A stretch of DNA of 64,000 nt from Neoceratodus forsteri (lineage: Eukaryota > Chordata > Ceratodontiformes > Ceratodontidae). Made by a program: the position numbers and the translations under genes. Below the pieces are notes generated by a model. The model saw only the letters and a list, made by a program, of their open reading frames with translations, did not search any database and was not told the DNA's origin. Numbering within the stretch: the stretch's first letter is position 1; the number at the start of each line of letters is the position of its first letter. Below, one piece after another: positions 1 through 10,489 of this stretch. The stretch spans positions 1,182,017,001 through 1,182,081,000 of the forward strand of contig CM028132.1 in assembly GCA_016271365.2 (NCBI GenBank), in the 5' to 3' direction.

Positions 1-1
1 G

Positions 2-253
2 GATTTTCTGGCATCCATCGATCTGCAAGATGCCTATTTGCATATTCCTATCCAGAAACTACACAGGCAATATCTCAGGTTCAAGGTGGGGGAGCAGCAC
101 TTCCAATTCAAAACACTGCCATTCGAGCTTTCTTCAACCCAAAGGACATTCTCCAGGGTGCTAGTAGCAGTTATAGCTCACCTTCGGAAACAAGGGATAC
201 AACTTTTCCTGTACTTGGACAATATTCTCATCAAGGCCCCGCAACTCGACTAA
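2..253 (+). pseudogene. DIRS-type reverse transcriptase fragment (5' end outside window)
   Basis: The frame is open from the first bases and reads through DFLASIDLQDAYLHIPI, a segment ending LPFELSSTQRTF, and FLYLDNILI. These match the palm of DIRS-family reverse transcriptases, which copy element RNA into circular or linear DNA. The catalytic YxDD motif reads YLDN here, so the second catalytic aspartate is lost, and a stop follows at 251-253. The element's Gag and the start of RT lie left of the window. Downstream RNase H and tyrosine recombinase segments in the same orientation support DIRS over Gypsy. The loss of the aspartate argues for an inactive copy, although a base-call error cannot be ruled out. 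Confidence 0.85.
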
Positions 254-398
254 GCCGTACAGGCAGTGGCGGAGGTAGTCCGGTGCCTGTCAGCACACAG
301 ATTTGTCATCAACTGGAGAAAGAGTTCCCTAACTCCAAGCCAGACCTTGAACCACCAGGTGGCAGACTTCATGACACAAGCCAACAAAGGTCTTTCCC

Positions 399-1339
399 TT
401 GGAAGCGAAATTCAGGGACCTGCTGAAGCTCCTCAAGAAGTTTCATACAGCTCCTCAGCTGCTGGCTCACTCCTCCATGCAGCTAATTGGAACTCTAGTA
501 TTGCTGGTGGATTCAGTCTCTTGGGCCCTAGTCCACATGCGGCCCATTCAAGCACACTTGCTCAAGCTGTCGTCCCAGTCCAGACACAGCCAGCACCGAC
601 TGATACCAGTTTCGCAACAGATAAAAACTTCCCTCCAGTGGTGGACTCAGAGGTCAAATGACATGAGGGGTCACAAGTTGGGCCATCCCCACCAAATCCG
701 AATCATGACCGATGCCAGCCTTGGGCTGGGGGGGGGGCTCAGTTGCATCAGCTGTCAGCTCAGGGCAAGTGGTCACTGTTAGAAACCAGGTACAGCATAA
801 ATGTCCTCGAGATGAGAATAGTACACCTAGCCCTGATACACTTCGAACAGCAAGTCCTCAATCAGGATGTACTGATTCTAGCATACAGTCAAACAATGAT
901 GGCATACATCAACCATCAGGGCGGAACAAGAAGCTCAAAAATGCTACTGGAGTCCCTTCTTCTCTTTCAGTGGGCCAAGCACCACCTGTCAAGCATAAGG
1001 GCAGTGTACATTCCCGGACAGGAAAATGTCACAGCAGACTGGCTCAGTCACCAAGATGTTCTACCAGGGGAATGGGAGCTGAAGGACAGTGCCTTCCACA
1101 TCCTAATAGAACAGTGGGGCAATCCTCAGATAGATCTTTTTGCATACTGGCAAAACTCCATGTTAAATCAGTTCTGCTCACTGGCCAAGGACGAACTAGC
1201 GGTGACTCAGGACACTGTTTCCCTAGGCTGGGATCAGTTCGTTCTCCTGTATGACTTTCCTCCAATACCGCTTACATCCAGAGTCCTACACAAAGTGGCT
1301 CTGGACCAGACAGAACTGATTCTAATCTGTCCCGGATGA
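399..1339 (+). pseudogene. DIRS RNase H and following methyltransferase-like segment
   Basis: Two overlapping frames carry one protein. The first (to about 782) contains IRIMTDASLGLGGG, the first RNase H aspartate motif. A frameshift in a run of G (about 729-738) moves the reading to the frame starting at 743, with LEMRIVHLAL (glutamate position) and AYINHQGGTRS. The usual aspartate before that last motif reads as tyrosine-serine. The part from about 1110 (PQIDLFAYWQN, then YDFPPIPLTSRVL) matches the segment that follows RNase H in DIRS elements, often described as methyltransferase-like; that assignment is from memory of the family. It sits between RT (2-253) and the recombinase (1465-2510). 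Confidence 0.75.
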
Positions 1340-1464
1340 CCTCATTGTCCATGGTTCCCACTTCTCATTCATCTTTCAAGGCGACCACCTCTGTCCTTCC
1401 AGATCAGCCTGGACCTTCACCATCAGGGTCTGGTACTGCATCCCATTCTGAACAACCTCTCCCT

Positions 1465-2510
1465 CTCGGCCTAGAGATTGAGCGGGAAACTTTCAAAAAG
1501 CTAGGCTACACAGCTCCTGTTGTTGAAATGACGGTGAACTCACGTCGCCCCTCTTCCTCTAAAGTGTATTACAGAATTTGGAGGAAGTCTTGTTCTGGCT
1601 CCAATCCAAACACATACAGAGTCAGCCAATATCATTGCCTGTACTACTGCAGTTTCTTCAGGATGGATTTGACAAAGGATTGCAACCAGCCACCTTACAG
1701 GTTCAGGTTTCTGCGCTGGGGGCTCTCTTGTTGGTGGATTCCGGAGAGTCATTGGGTTGACATCCCCATGTCAGGAGGTTTCTAAGGGCAACAACATTAA
1801 AGCGCCCTCCAGTCAAGTCAACAGCACCACCTTGGAGGCCTAATTTGGTTCTGAAAGCTTTGACCAGGGCTCCTTTTGAGCCTCTCAAGGAGACATCCGT
1901 CATGCATGTCACAATGAAGGTCGCTTTTCTCATAGCTATTACTTCAGCAAGGAGAATCAGCGAGCCAGGAGCCTTGTCCACCAAAGAGCCATATACTGTG
2001 TTTCATCAGGACTCTGTGGTGCTCTGAACAGATCCAGGTTTTTTACCAAAAGTTATGTCTCCATTCCATTGCAACCAGGAGTTGATTCTGCCTTCCTTCT
2101 GCCCACACCCAAAAAATGAAAAGGAAAAGGAATTTCACATGCAGGACCCAAGAAGAGCGGTGAAAATGTATATTAAACGAACAGATTCTATTCGAAAAAC
2201 TTCCAGTTTGTTCATCCTATCTACAGGTCAAAATATGGGTAAAAAAGCTTCAAAGGACTCCATAGCCAGATGGATCCGTTCTGTCATCACCACTGCTTAT
2301 GATCAGACTGGAGTAACCTTGCCTGGCCCAGTGAGAGCCCATTCTACCCGGGCTATGGCCACTTCATGAGCAGACTTCAGAGAAGCATCTCCAGTAGACT
2401 GATGCAGGGTGGTCACTTGGTCATCTATTCACACGTTCACAAAATTTTACAAACTGGATGTGATGGCCTCGGTGGAGGCATCTTTTGGCCACCGAGTTCT
2501 TCAGGCGGTG
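1465..2510 (+). pseudogene. DIRS tyrosine recombinase (frameshifted)
   Basis: This enzyme integrates the circular DNA intermediate of DIRS elements in place of a DDE integrase. The N-terminal part appears as SRRPSSSKVYYRIW (near 1540-1600) and QPATLQVQVSALGALL (1700-1740). The catalytic core has TSARRISE, with the first active arginine (about 1950), HSTRAMATS, the H-x-x-R motif (2340-2366), and FTKFYKLDVMASVEASFGH with the candidate nucleophilic tyrosine (2435-2490). At least three frame changes and in-frame stops break it. Because R, HxxR and Y are all still readable, the copy is fairly young. The element's terminal repeats follow directly. Confidence 0.85.
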
Positions 2511-2577
2511 GTGGACCCTTAAGGGCACTTACATTCTTCCCACCCAGGATATCTGGGGATGTACTGCTTTTGTATAT

Positions 2578-2950
2578 CCCATTTGTATGGAAGCCCAGAG
2601 ACCAGCTTAGGAGAGAAAAAACAAAATTTAAATACCTGTAAATTTTTAATTCTCCGACGGCTGGTCTCCGGCCTTCTGCTTCCCTCCCAGAATGTATAAA
2701 GTTGGCCAATTGGCCATGAATGGCTTAATTTTCTTGTTTTCGTGTTTCCAAGTTTATGTAGTGTTGCCACATTTGGACTGCTTTCAGAAGAACTGATGGA
2801 AACAGGAAGTGGAGGGCTGGATGTCCTGAACTGCAGAGCTTAGTTCCTGCCTGCATAGCTGCATCAGGAGGTACAGCCCATTTGTATGGAAGCCCTAAGG
2901 CCAGCCGTCAGAGAAAGAAAATTTACAGGTATTTAAATTTTGTTGTTTTC
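2578..2950. repeat. DIRS right end: direct and inverted terminal repeats
   Basis: A 19-bp direct repeat (CCCATTTGTATGGAAGCCC) occurs at 2578-2596 and 2877-2895. The stretch 2611-2672 is the reverse complement of about 2893-2950, centred on ACAAAATTTAAATACCTGTA and its complement. Such mixed direct and inverted repeats, rather than LTRs, are typical of DIRS elements, where a complementary region lets a circle form. It follows the recombinase remnant, as expected for the right end. The boundary with flanking DNA is not certain. Confidence 0.7.
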
Positions 2951-3188
2951 TTTTCAATAAAAAAAGCAACATAAACCATTTTTTGTGGGAAAATATGTAA
3001 CATATCAACACCAAATTAAGCATACATACATTAGATGGAGGTACTGTACAAAATTAATTTTTTGCTAAAAAGCAATTTCTCTAATGTGATACATGAATTT
3101 TTTTTCCCGTTTTATTCAAGGTGGCTAGGTGAGGCTTGAGAGACAGATGTCAGCCATACACACCGTACAAAAATGCAAATATCTTCTC

Positions 3189-3750
3189 AAGTATACATGA
3201 CACATGCCAGCAACCTGGGTTCAGGAACGGACTCTGGTCGCTGGTGGGTCGGCCGGTGGGGGGAGATAGGCTTGAGTGTCTGACGACAGCTCGCCTTCTC
3301 TGGGAAGGGTTGCGGCCACAGCCCGAGCACTTGTCTGACTCCGAGCGGAGGCTCAGAGTACTACAAGCCCTGATTGCAGGGCGGGTGGCCACACTTTACA
3401 ATGTGGGCGTCGACATGCTTGTGACGCGGGGGGCTGCATACTGAAGGGGAAGGGAGGAAAAAGAGGAAAGACACCTGCTGGCTCCAGGAAGACTGACTTC
3501 CCAGAGCATGCCTCCGATGTGCCCCACTCACCAGGACCACCATCTTGGCCTGACGAGATGAAAGATTATGGGGCGAAGGGCCCCGCCTCTTCCCCGCTCG
3601 GGGGGGAGAACCGAAACTCCATGGAGGAGCGAGAGGTGAGTCCTAGTGGGTGTGTGGTAGGAGGATGACTCGGATGTCCTGAAGGAGCGGGGCTAGCAGG
3701 CAGTAAGGAGGGATAAAGAGTAATTTTTAAAAAAAAGTATACGTGACAGA
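3189..3750 (+). mobile_element. Long tRNA-derived SINE, copy 1 (5'-truncated)
   Basis: The body at about 3205-3734 is flanked by imperfect 14-16 bp direct repeats (AAGTATACATGACA at 3189, AAGTATACGTGACA at 3735). It ends in an A-rich tail. The start matches the tRNA-like head of the copy at 5026 only from the B-box (CTGGGTTCAGGAAC) onward, so the A-box is missing. The central part is G+C rich. Length of about 530 bp is unusual for a SINE, but the TSD and tail support mobilisation by a LINE. Confidence 0.7.
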
Positions 3751-4659
3751 CGCAAAGTATCAGCAGCAAAGTTGTTCAGCACAAAATTTCCTTTCCAACG
3801 GTGCCATGCAGTTAATTCTACTCACTTCGGTTTGTGCAATATTTAAGTTTTAAGCACTGACATCCAAGTCCTCAGTGGCACAAAGTGCAGGACGTCTGGA
3901 GGCATTAAAAGACCTCAAGAAAATATTTTCTGCTGCCACCTACAGGCGTCTTGGGGCCTCAGTGAGTTAAAGTAATGGACAATGTGGTAACTGGCAGTAA
4001 TGTGCTGGGGAACCTTGATCAAACTGTAAATATGTTGAAGTAATTGACACTGCTAAAGTGACTCAAACCCATGACTGGCTGCTCTGGCACATGAGTAACT
4101 GTGATTATGCCAGTTATGACTGTGATTAATGCTGATCTGAACTGGGCCCAAAACTGGGAGCTATGGCTGCAGACTTCTCACTACCTCATGCTGCGTTCAC
4201 TCAATACATTTTTGGAATTTTGCAACAGAAGTTGAGACTTAAGTGTCATGCCTTGTATCTGAATGATTTCCTGGAAAGGTTTAGTGTTTTAATGCAACTG
4301 AAACATTTGAGGCGAACTAACATAAATTAAAGGTTACCGTTTTTTTTGAATACTTGCATTATTGAGGAATAACGTTCACATTTACATACCAACTGCAGTA
4401 CTGAATGCACTTAAAATACTGCATTTCATTTAGTATGAAGTACAGGCAGTAGAAGTATACATCCTACTTCTTTGTTGTTTACCAAAAGGGTCCTTAACAG
4501 AAAAATACTGTACCTAAAGAACATTAATAATATTTCTACTACAACTATAAGCCATACAAGGCTTTGTTCTAGTTCTAGTACAGTTTTTTTCAGTCTAGCT
4601 GCTGTTTTGTCTCCTAGTGGTGATGGGAAGATACTATATCTCTACTTAAGGGTCTCGTT
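3751..4659. other. Unclassified intergenic DNA
   Basis: AT-rich sequence with no coherent coding frame, no recognisable transposon motif and no long self-complementarity that I could see. Confidence 0.4.
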
Positions 4660-5009
4660 ATCATAACAACAGTTGAGCTTTCTTTTTCTCATGGTATGTA
4701 GCCTAGTCTATATGTGGCATTTAATCTTAATCTTCTTCCCCCACTTCAAGATCCTGATCTGCTTCAGCCATAAGGCTCCATCCAATCCATCTCGCCACAT
4801 ACTTTTCTGTTTTGTCTTGTACTTGATAAGTCAGTCTTTCCATTTCTGCTATAGCCTCCATTAGTCCCTTCCAGTCTGATATTATAGACGGGTCTGCCTG
4901 TAACCATTTCCTGGTTATGGCCTTAGCTGTTGCTGCAGTACAAATGTACTAAATGTATAAGGAGCTTGCCCCCTCTGTTGATGGAGGTGGCAGCTCCAGA
5001 ACCAGGTTT
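4660..5009 (-). pseudogene. L1-A, piece 4: C-terminal end of L1-like ORF2
   Basis: Read on the minus strand the sequence gives a degraded L1/Tx1-type ORF2 C-terminus, including TAATAKAITRKWLQ and MEAIAEMERLTYQVQ. The C-terminal tail of L1-like ORF2 usually has this alanine/lysine helix followed by a tryptophan-rich segment. It belongs with the pieces at 5562-6010, 11560-11884 and 14826-15912, which lie in the right order for a single minus-strand element. A SINE (5026-5545) separates it from piece 3 and has duplicated 16 bp of it. Confidence 0.6.
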
Positions 5010-5561
5010 TGAAAAGGAATCCATGGGCCCGGTGATGCTGAGGGTTGAGGCGCTGGACGCCACACCTCGCGCCACGCTGGTGACCCGGGTTCAGGAACGC
5101 AGACTTGGGCCGCCGGGGCTGGCAGGGGAAAGGAAGGATTGAGCATCCCATGACTGCTCTCCTTCCTCTGAGGCGGGTGGGAATGGCGCATTGTGCTGCA
5201 GCGGCGACTAGTGGAGGACAGCCACACTACAGTGGCGTGCCTAGAAGGAAAGGGAGCACAGCAGGTGGCAAGGGAGCACAGCAGGCGGCAGCACGGATGT
5301 GCTTAGATGCCATTGCACGTCCAGCTCCCTGAGACTAGAAAAGTGGAAAAAATGGTGGGGCGATCTCTGTGGCTGATGGCCGTGTCTTGCACCCCTGGAC
5401 ACGAGAGGCGCCTTTGTCGGGGAGTGGCCCACCCTGTGTGATGGAGCATATCACGCGCCAGACCAGGTCCGGGGGTGCCGGTGCCGGCGGCTGGAGGTCG
5501 TGGGGCCTGCTCCGTGACGGAGAAAGTATTCTACGATAAAAAAAATGAAAAGGAATCCATG
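5010..5561 (+). mobile_element. Long tRNA-derived SINE, copy 2 (best preserved)
   Basis: A 520-bp body (5026-5545) is bounded by a perfect 16-bp target-site duplication, TGAAAAGGAATCCATG, at 5010-5025 and 5546-5561. It ends in an A-rich tail (GATAAAAAAAA). The head has pol III-type internal boxes: an A-box-like stretch near 5031-5050 (GTGATGCTGAGGGTTGAGGC) and a B-box-like GGGTTCAGGAAC near 5087-5098. The body is G+C rich and carries a short tandem duplication (GGGAGCACAGCAGG, near 5250-5285). It inserted into L1-A. Related heads occur at 10505 and 30360, and a truncated one at 3205, so it is a dispersed family. Confidence 0.8.
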
Positions 5562-6010
5562 TAGGAATAGTGAGTAATACTTTCAATCTCAGGATAGTGT
5601 CTTCCCAGAATAATGCCAGGGCAGGGCATGCATAGAAGACATGTTTGTGCGAGGCTTGGGTCTCCCCACATTACCTCCAGCATGCTGATTAATTATCTCA
5701 TCCTATTTAGCTTTACTGTTTGGGGTAATAAAATATCTAGTTTTCAGTTTCCAGGCATATTCATTCCATCTTTGGGATGAAGATGTTTTGAATGAGCCGT
5801 TCCAGACCTATGCCCATTCCTTACCTGTTGGTGTACAATCTGTTTAATTCTCCTATTAAGTAGTAATGTGTGTTGCAGCAGTTTTCCTATGATGTACGGT
5901 ATTAAATACTGGTAAATCATGGAGATTGTTCCTGTGTCCCATTGTGTTACTTGTGCTAGGGTAGGATCTCCAAGGTCTTCACCTCCCACCATACTTGAAT
6001 ATAGTTGTTC
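5562..6010 (-). pseudogene. L1-A, piece 3: ORF2 segment
   Basis: The minus strand reads PTLAQVTQWDTGTISMIYQY and then LIPYIIGKLLQHTLL, a pattern found in the region between the thumb and C-terminus of L1/Tx1-type ORF2 proteins. Both ends abut other insertions: the SINE copy at 5026-5545 and the CR1 copy beginning near 6187. The sequence between about 6010 and 6187 is not assigned. Confidence 0.6.
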
Positions 6011-6186
6011 AACTGTGAAAATAATGAAACTGGTCCCTGTTTGACTAGCGAAATTCTCCCCTGCATTCTTTGACGGACTTAATGACCATCCCTCTAAGCA
6101 GCTGGTCTGGGGAGCAGCTCATCCCTTACCTCGCCTGCCTAATATACCAGGGGTTTAACCTGCTGGGAAAATCTCTATCTCATCCA

Positions 6187-6968
6187 GTACAGGGCAGAAA
6201 GGGAGAGGCAGAGGCACTGTGGGTCACACTTGAGCCTGGAAATGGTACAGCAGTTCGCACAGGGGTGCTCTACAGGCCTCCAGCTCAGCAGGAAGAGGAG
6301 GACAGATTGCTAGTGGAAGAAATGCATGAGATGGCAACAAAAGGGGAGGTACTGCTGCTAGGTGATTTTAATATGCCAGATGTGGATTGGACCATCCCAT
6401 TGGCAGCCTCAGCCAGGAGCCGAGACATCTTGGACTCCCTGCAGGGGGCAGGTCTCAGGCAGCTAGTGCTAGAACCCAGCAGGGACAGGGCAATTCTGGA
6501 CCTGGTGCTGACCAGTGGAGACAGATTCACAGATGTCCGGGTGGAAGGGCACCTGGGATCCAGCGACCACCATACAGTGTGGTTTAACATGGGTACAGGG
6601 TCACAGTCAAGCCACACAAAGGCAGAAGTCTTGGATTTCAGGAGGGCAGACTTTGCTGGGATGGGGCTGGATATCGAAGAAGCCCTAGCAAGGAGGGATG
6701 TAAAATGGGGGGTTGAGGAGCAGTGGGCACACCTAAAAGTCAAAGTGGAAGCGACAAACCAGTGCATTAGGCTGAGAAACAAAGGCAAGAGAAGGAAGAA
6801 ACCACTATGTTTCTCTAAAGTTGTAGCACATAAAGTACGAGCCAAAAGAAGGGTTTTCAGAAAATACAAGGAGACATAGAAGGTGGTGTGCCTAAGTTGT
6901 CTGAGAGAAGCAGGGAATGCTGTTAGGAGCAGAAAGGGGCAAACAGAGAAAAGAGTAGCGCAAACATT
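6187..6968 (+). pseudogene. CR1-1: APE-type endonuclease domain of CR1 ORF2
   Basis: The frame is open to 6879. It encodes the C-terminal half of an apurinic-like endonuclease, which nicks target DNA to prime reverse transcription. Visible motifs are LWVTLEPGNGTAVRTGVLYR, LLGDFNMPDVDW (GDFN catalytic block), DRAILDLVLT and GSSDHHTVWF (SDH catalytic block). A basic linker follows (KGKRRKKPLCFSKVV). The copy is truncated at its 5' end: no ORF1 or endonuclease N-terminus is seen. The frame breaks after 6879, and a solo LTR then interrupts the element at 6969; RT continues at 8880. Confidence 0.9.
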
Positions 6969-8883
6969 TGTAACCCCTAGGTGGCGCTATCCCAAGGGCT
7001 ACTACCCCTGCCAGCTTGGCTAGTAGCAGGTTAAGGGGCCTGAGTTCTGAAACGAGTACCTCCACCCGGAGGTCAGGGTTGGTAGTGGTCAGGCTAAACT
7101 GGGCACAGCCCTCTGGGACACCGTAACCCCCCTCTTTCCCCTCTAGTGACCTGAACAGTGTACAATAATCACTTTCACAATACCCCTGGTACGCCACACA
7201 AGTACCCTCACTGTTTGCACTTACCACCAGGGCTGGTTTCTCTGGCTCAACCCTGGGGACCCCCTGGAAAACAAGGTTATGCACAGCAAATAGCAACAGT
7301 ACAGTACTTTGAGCACAAACTGGAACCACAGTCAGATTACATGCAGAAAAAGTTAGATCTGATTTATTCAGGGGATTTGAACAAGGAAGGGGCAAAATCA
7401 GGTTAATTAGCTTAAAGGTTATATCAATCAAGCAATTATGCATGCACTTTGAGTCCCCTCAACACAGTCCACCTCTGGGTACCCAGGTGGAGAAGAGATG
7501 GGCTAGCCAGGACCGTTGCCCAGGGTTGCAGCTGGTTAGGGCCCTGTGATGGAAAACACAACATGCACAGTACACAATATTTGTAATCTGGAGCCAGAGG
7601 GCTCAGTTCGTAAAGGAAACGAAACAACAAGACAATCAGATGACACGCTCAGATTAAGCTGTTGTTGCAGGGAGCTACCCTGGTATTTACCTCCGATACC
7701 CAAGACTGGACACAGGCTGGATGAAAATCGAGACCGCAGGTGGTTGATCTGGAATGCCAGGAGAAGCAGGGCCTACCAAATGCAGAGGCGCTGCTCCTGT
7801 TCAGGTTTGGAGCAGGGGCTGATCCCTGGGGCAGGTCTCTCGTCGATGGCTTCTCTGTGCAGTGGGTAGTCTGGCTGGGCCAGGCTGGCAAGGCCTAGAC
7901 CGCATGGAGACAAATTCAGATGCAGTCCGTTTTGGGCTGGATACAGCTTCCAGCAAGCAGAACACAGTTCACACAGTGGGGAACTAACTCACAACCCACT
8001 AGCAGCTCATAGCACATTTACATGTATGGGAATTCTACTCTATCAGGCAAAGTGCTCCCTGGTCACAATCGCAAAGTCTCTGCACACATCGGGAGCTTAG
8101 GGGTAGCTGGAACTCCTAACAGGCCGATCCCATTCAGTAAAATCTTCGGTCTTCTTCAGGTTGAGCCTGGCCCACTTCACTAGCTTACTTTAGTCACACA
8201 AACTTGGATTTAGTCCAAAATAATTCTCTTCTCTCCCTTTCAGGAGCAGCAGGCAGACATGCAAGCCAAACTCTGCTCTTTCACAGTTTTCCCATGCGAA
8301 TCCACTCAGGATTGCTGCTCAGAATCACTTCAGCTCCTCTCAGTTCACTTCCCAGCTCAGAACTAACTGAAAACTGCAAGCAGTCCAGGACTTCCCCAAG
8401 ATCCAAAAGATTTGGTTAGCTGATTTGGCTGTCAGTCAAAGCAAGAGCTTCCCCTTCAGTTACAAAAAAGGCACAAAAAAACTCCAAACTACAGTTCCTA
8501 CAGATTCTGAATTCAGACAGCTGCTGTAGTCCGGCTACATTTTAGGTCCCACCAGTACTGTTTGGTCCAATTTGCAGTCCAGGACCAAGATAGCGGAGAC
8601 AAACAAAACAGTCCTTGCTACAAAGAAAGCAGGTTAGACAAACTACATCATCATTATCATTCTAAATGATTTTCAGTAAATAGTTGCATCTTTCAACAGA
8701 GCTCCCTCTCAGATTACTTAAGCTGCAATCAGGCAGCTCTTAAAGACACAGTACACAGATGCTATGCAGGCTCTGGTAATCACATTTCAATTGCTAAATG
8801 CAGGACACCAACCTGGCACTGAGCATTTAGGCAAGCTCAAGGAAGACTTTTTGGGAACCCCCATTTGTAGGGGGTTACACATT
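6965..8883 (-). mobile_element. Solo LTR of a Gypsy element, inserted in CR1-1
   Basis: The body runs 6969-8879 (1911 bp), from TGTAACCCC to GGGGTTACA, with 4-bp target duplications CATT at 6965-6968 and 8880-8883. Its reverse complement aligns with the 1.6-kb LTRs at 52176 and 60312, e.g. shared starts TGTAACCCCCT..AAATGGGGGTTCC and the shared region near ATAGCGCCA..TAGGGGTTACA. It has diverged clearly from them and is about 290 bp longer, so it is an older or different subfamily. No internal region is present, so it arose by recombination between two LTRs. The surrounding CR1 frame resumes after it. Confidence 0.88.
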
Positions 8884-10489
8884 GAAGAAAGGGGACAAGA
8901 CATTCTATAGGTACATCAGGGAGAGAAGGAAGGCCGGGGTGGGATTGTAAGGCTCAGAGGGGAGTGTGTGGAGGGAGACCTGGAAAAGGTGTCAATACTG
9001 AATAAATACTTCTGCTCAGTTTTCACTGAAAAAAAAGGAGGGTCACAGGGACCGCAGCTAGGCATCAGATACATGGGGGGAAGGAGGTGAACACCAGTCC
9101 ATTTATAGAAGAGAGTCCTAGAGGAGCTGACAAAACTGAGGGTGGACAAGGCAATGGGACCAGATGGCATACATCTCAGGATTGTAAAGGAACTATGGAT
9201 GGAGCTAGCAGCACCATTGGCAGCCATGTTCAGTGAGTCATTCAATATAGGAGTAGTTCTGGAGGAGGGCACATGCAGTCCCTCTTCACAAAAATGGAAG
9301 CAGTGAGGAGGCAGGAAACCCTGATAAAGAGAGTGATCCCTCAAAGCACCAGGGAACTTGTCATGTCCATTTAATAAATTAATACTTATTTACTGGAGCC
9401 TTCTGAGTGAGCGTGTTTTTGCCATGTATTTGTGCAAGTTGATGCCTGTTTAAATGCCGATTCTCAGTATGACCTGTTAGTTCATTGGTCTGTGCTTGAG
9501 GAGGCAGGAAACTATAGGCCGGTCAGCCTCACCTCAGTAGTGGGTAAGATTATGGAGGCACTGCTTAAGAAAAGGATTGTGAAACACCTGGAATCCAATG
9601 GAGCACAGGATCCGAGGCAGCATAGATTCACAGCAGGGAGGTCATGTCAAACACATCTGATAGATTTTTTTTTGACTGGGTGACAAAGGAGGTGGCTAGT
9701 GGGGGAGCAGTAGATGCCACCTACCTCGATTTCAGCAAGACCTTCGACACTGTTCTACATAAAAGACTGGTAAATAAGTTGGGAAGCCTGGGCGTGGGCC
9801 ACAAGGTGGTGAACTGGGTTAGAAACTGGTTGGGGGACAGGAAGCAGAGGGTGGTGGTAAATGGAATCCAATCCGAGGAAAGAGGGATGACCAGTGGGGT
9901 ACCACAAGGATCAATCCTGGAGCCAGTCCTTTTTAATGTCTTTATTAGTGACATTGCAGAGGGACTGGAAGGAAAAGTATGCCTATTTGCAGATGGCACC
10001 AAGATCTGCAACAGGGTAGACACTCCAGATGGGGTGGAAAAAAGAGGCGGGACCTAGGAAAGCTGGAAAAATGGTCCAAAGTGTGGCAACTGAAGTTCAT
10101 CCTGAGGAAGTGCAAAATCATGCACCTGGGGCACATAAACCCTGCGGAGAGCTGCAGGATGGGGGAAGGGGAGTTGCTGACAGTCACCAGGGAGGAAAGG
10201 GATTTGGGGTTTATCATCTCAGATGACCTAAATGTGGCCAAGCAGAGTACAAAGTCTGTAGAGAGGGCCAGTGGCATGTTGGGGTGCATAGGAAGGGGAG
10301 TATCACCAGCAGAAGGAGAGAGGTGGTGATACTACTATACAGAACATAGGTGAGGCCTCATCTGGAGTACTGTGTGCAGTCCTGGAGGCTGCATCTTCGT
10401 AAGGACGTAGATGGGGTGAAGGCGGTTCAGAGAAGGGTGACTAAGATGGTGTAGGGCTTGCAACTTATGAAGAGAGATTGAAAGACCTC
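8884..10489 (+). pseudogene. CR1-1: reverse transcriptase of CR1 ORF2
   Basis: After the solo LTR the CR1 resumes with a segment reading KKGDKTFYRYIRERRKA. RT motifs follow: LRVDKAMGPDGIHLRIVKE (finger motif, about 9130-9190), NYRPVSLTSVVGKIMEALL (9510-9565), YLDFSKTFDTVLHKRL (motif A, 9723-9770), GVPQGSILEPVLFNVFISDI (9895-9955) and LFADGTKICNRV (9986-10020). In the last, the catalytic FADD reads FADG, so one catalytic aspartate is lost. Several frameshifts and an insertion at 9320-9497 disrupt the frame. CR1 RT works in the nucleus by target-primed reverse transcription. Confidence 0.9.
9305..9512 (+). mobile_element. 178-bp insertion with 15-bp target duplication
   Basis: GAGGAGGCAGGAAAC is repeated exactly at 9305-9319 and 9498-9512, bracketing 178 bp (9320-9497) that interrupt the CR1 RT. 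The CR1 copy at 12-14 kb has only one such site. The insert begins CCTGATAAAGAGAG and holds AATAAATTAATACTTATTT. Its start resembles the CCTTTGATAAAGAATC block of the palindromic repeat around 18700. It may be a 5'-truncated Penelope-type copy, but this is inference. Confidence 0.75.

Noticed and set aside
6285..6869. 194-codon minus-strand open frame
   Set aside because: It is the antisense of the CR1-1 endonuclease, which has recognised catalytic motifs on the plus strand.
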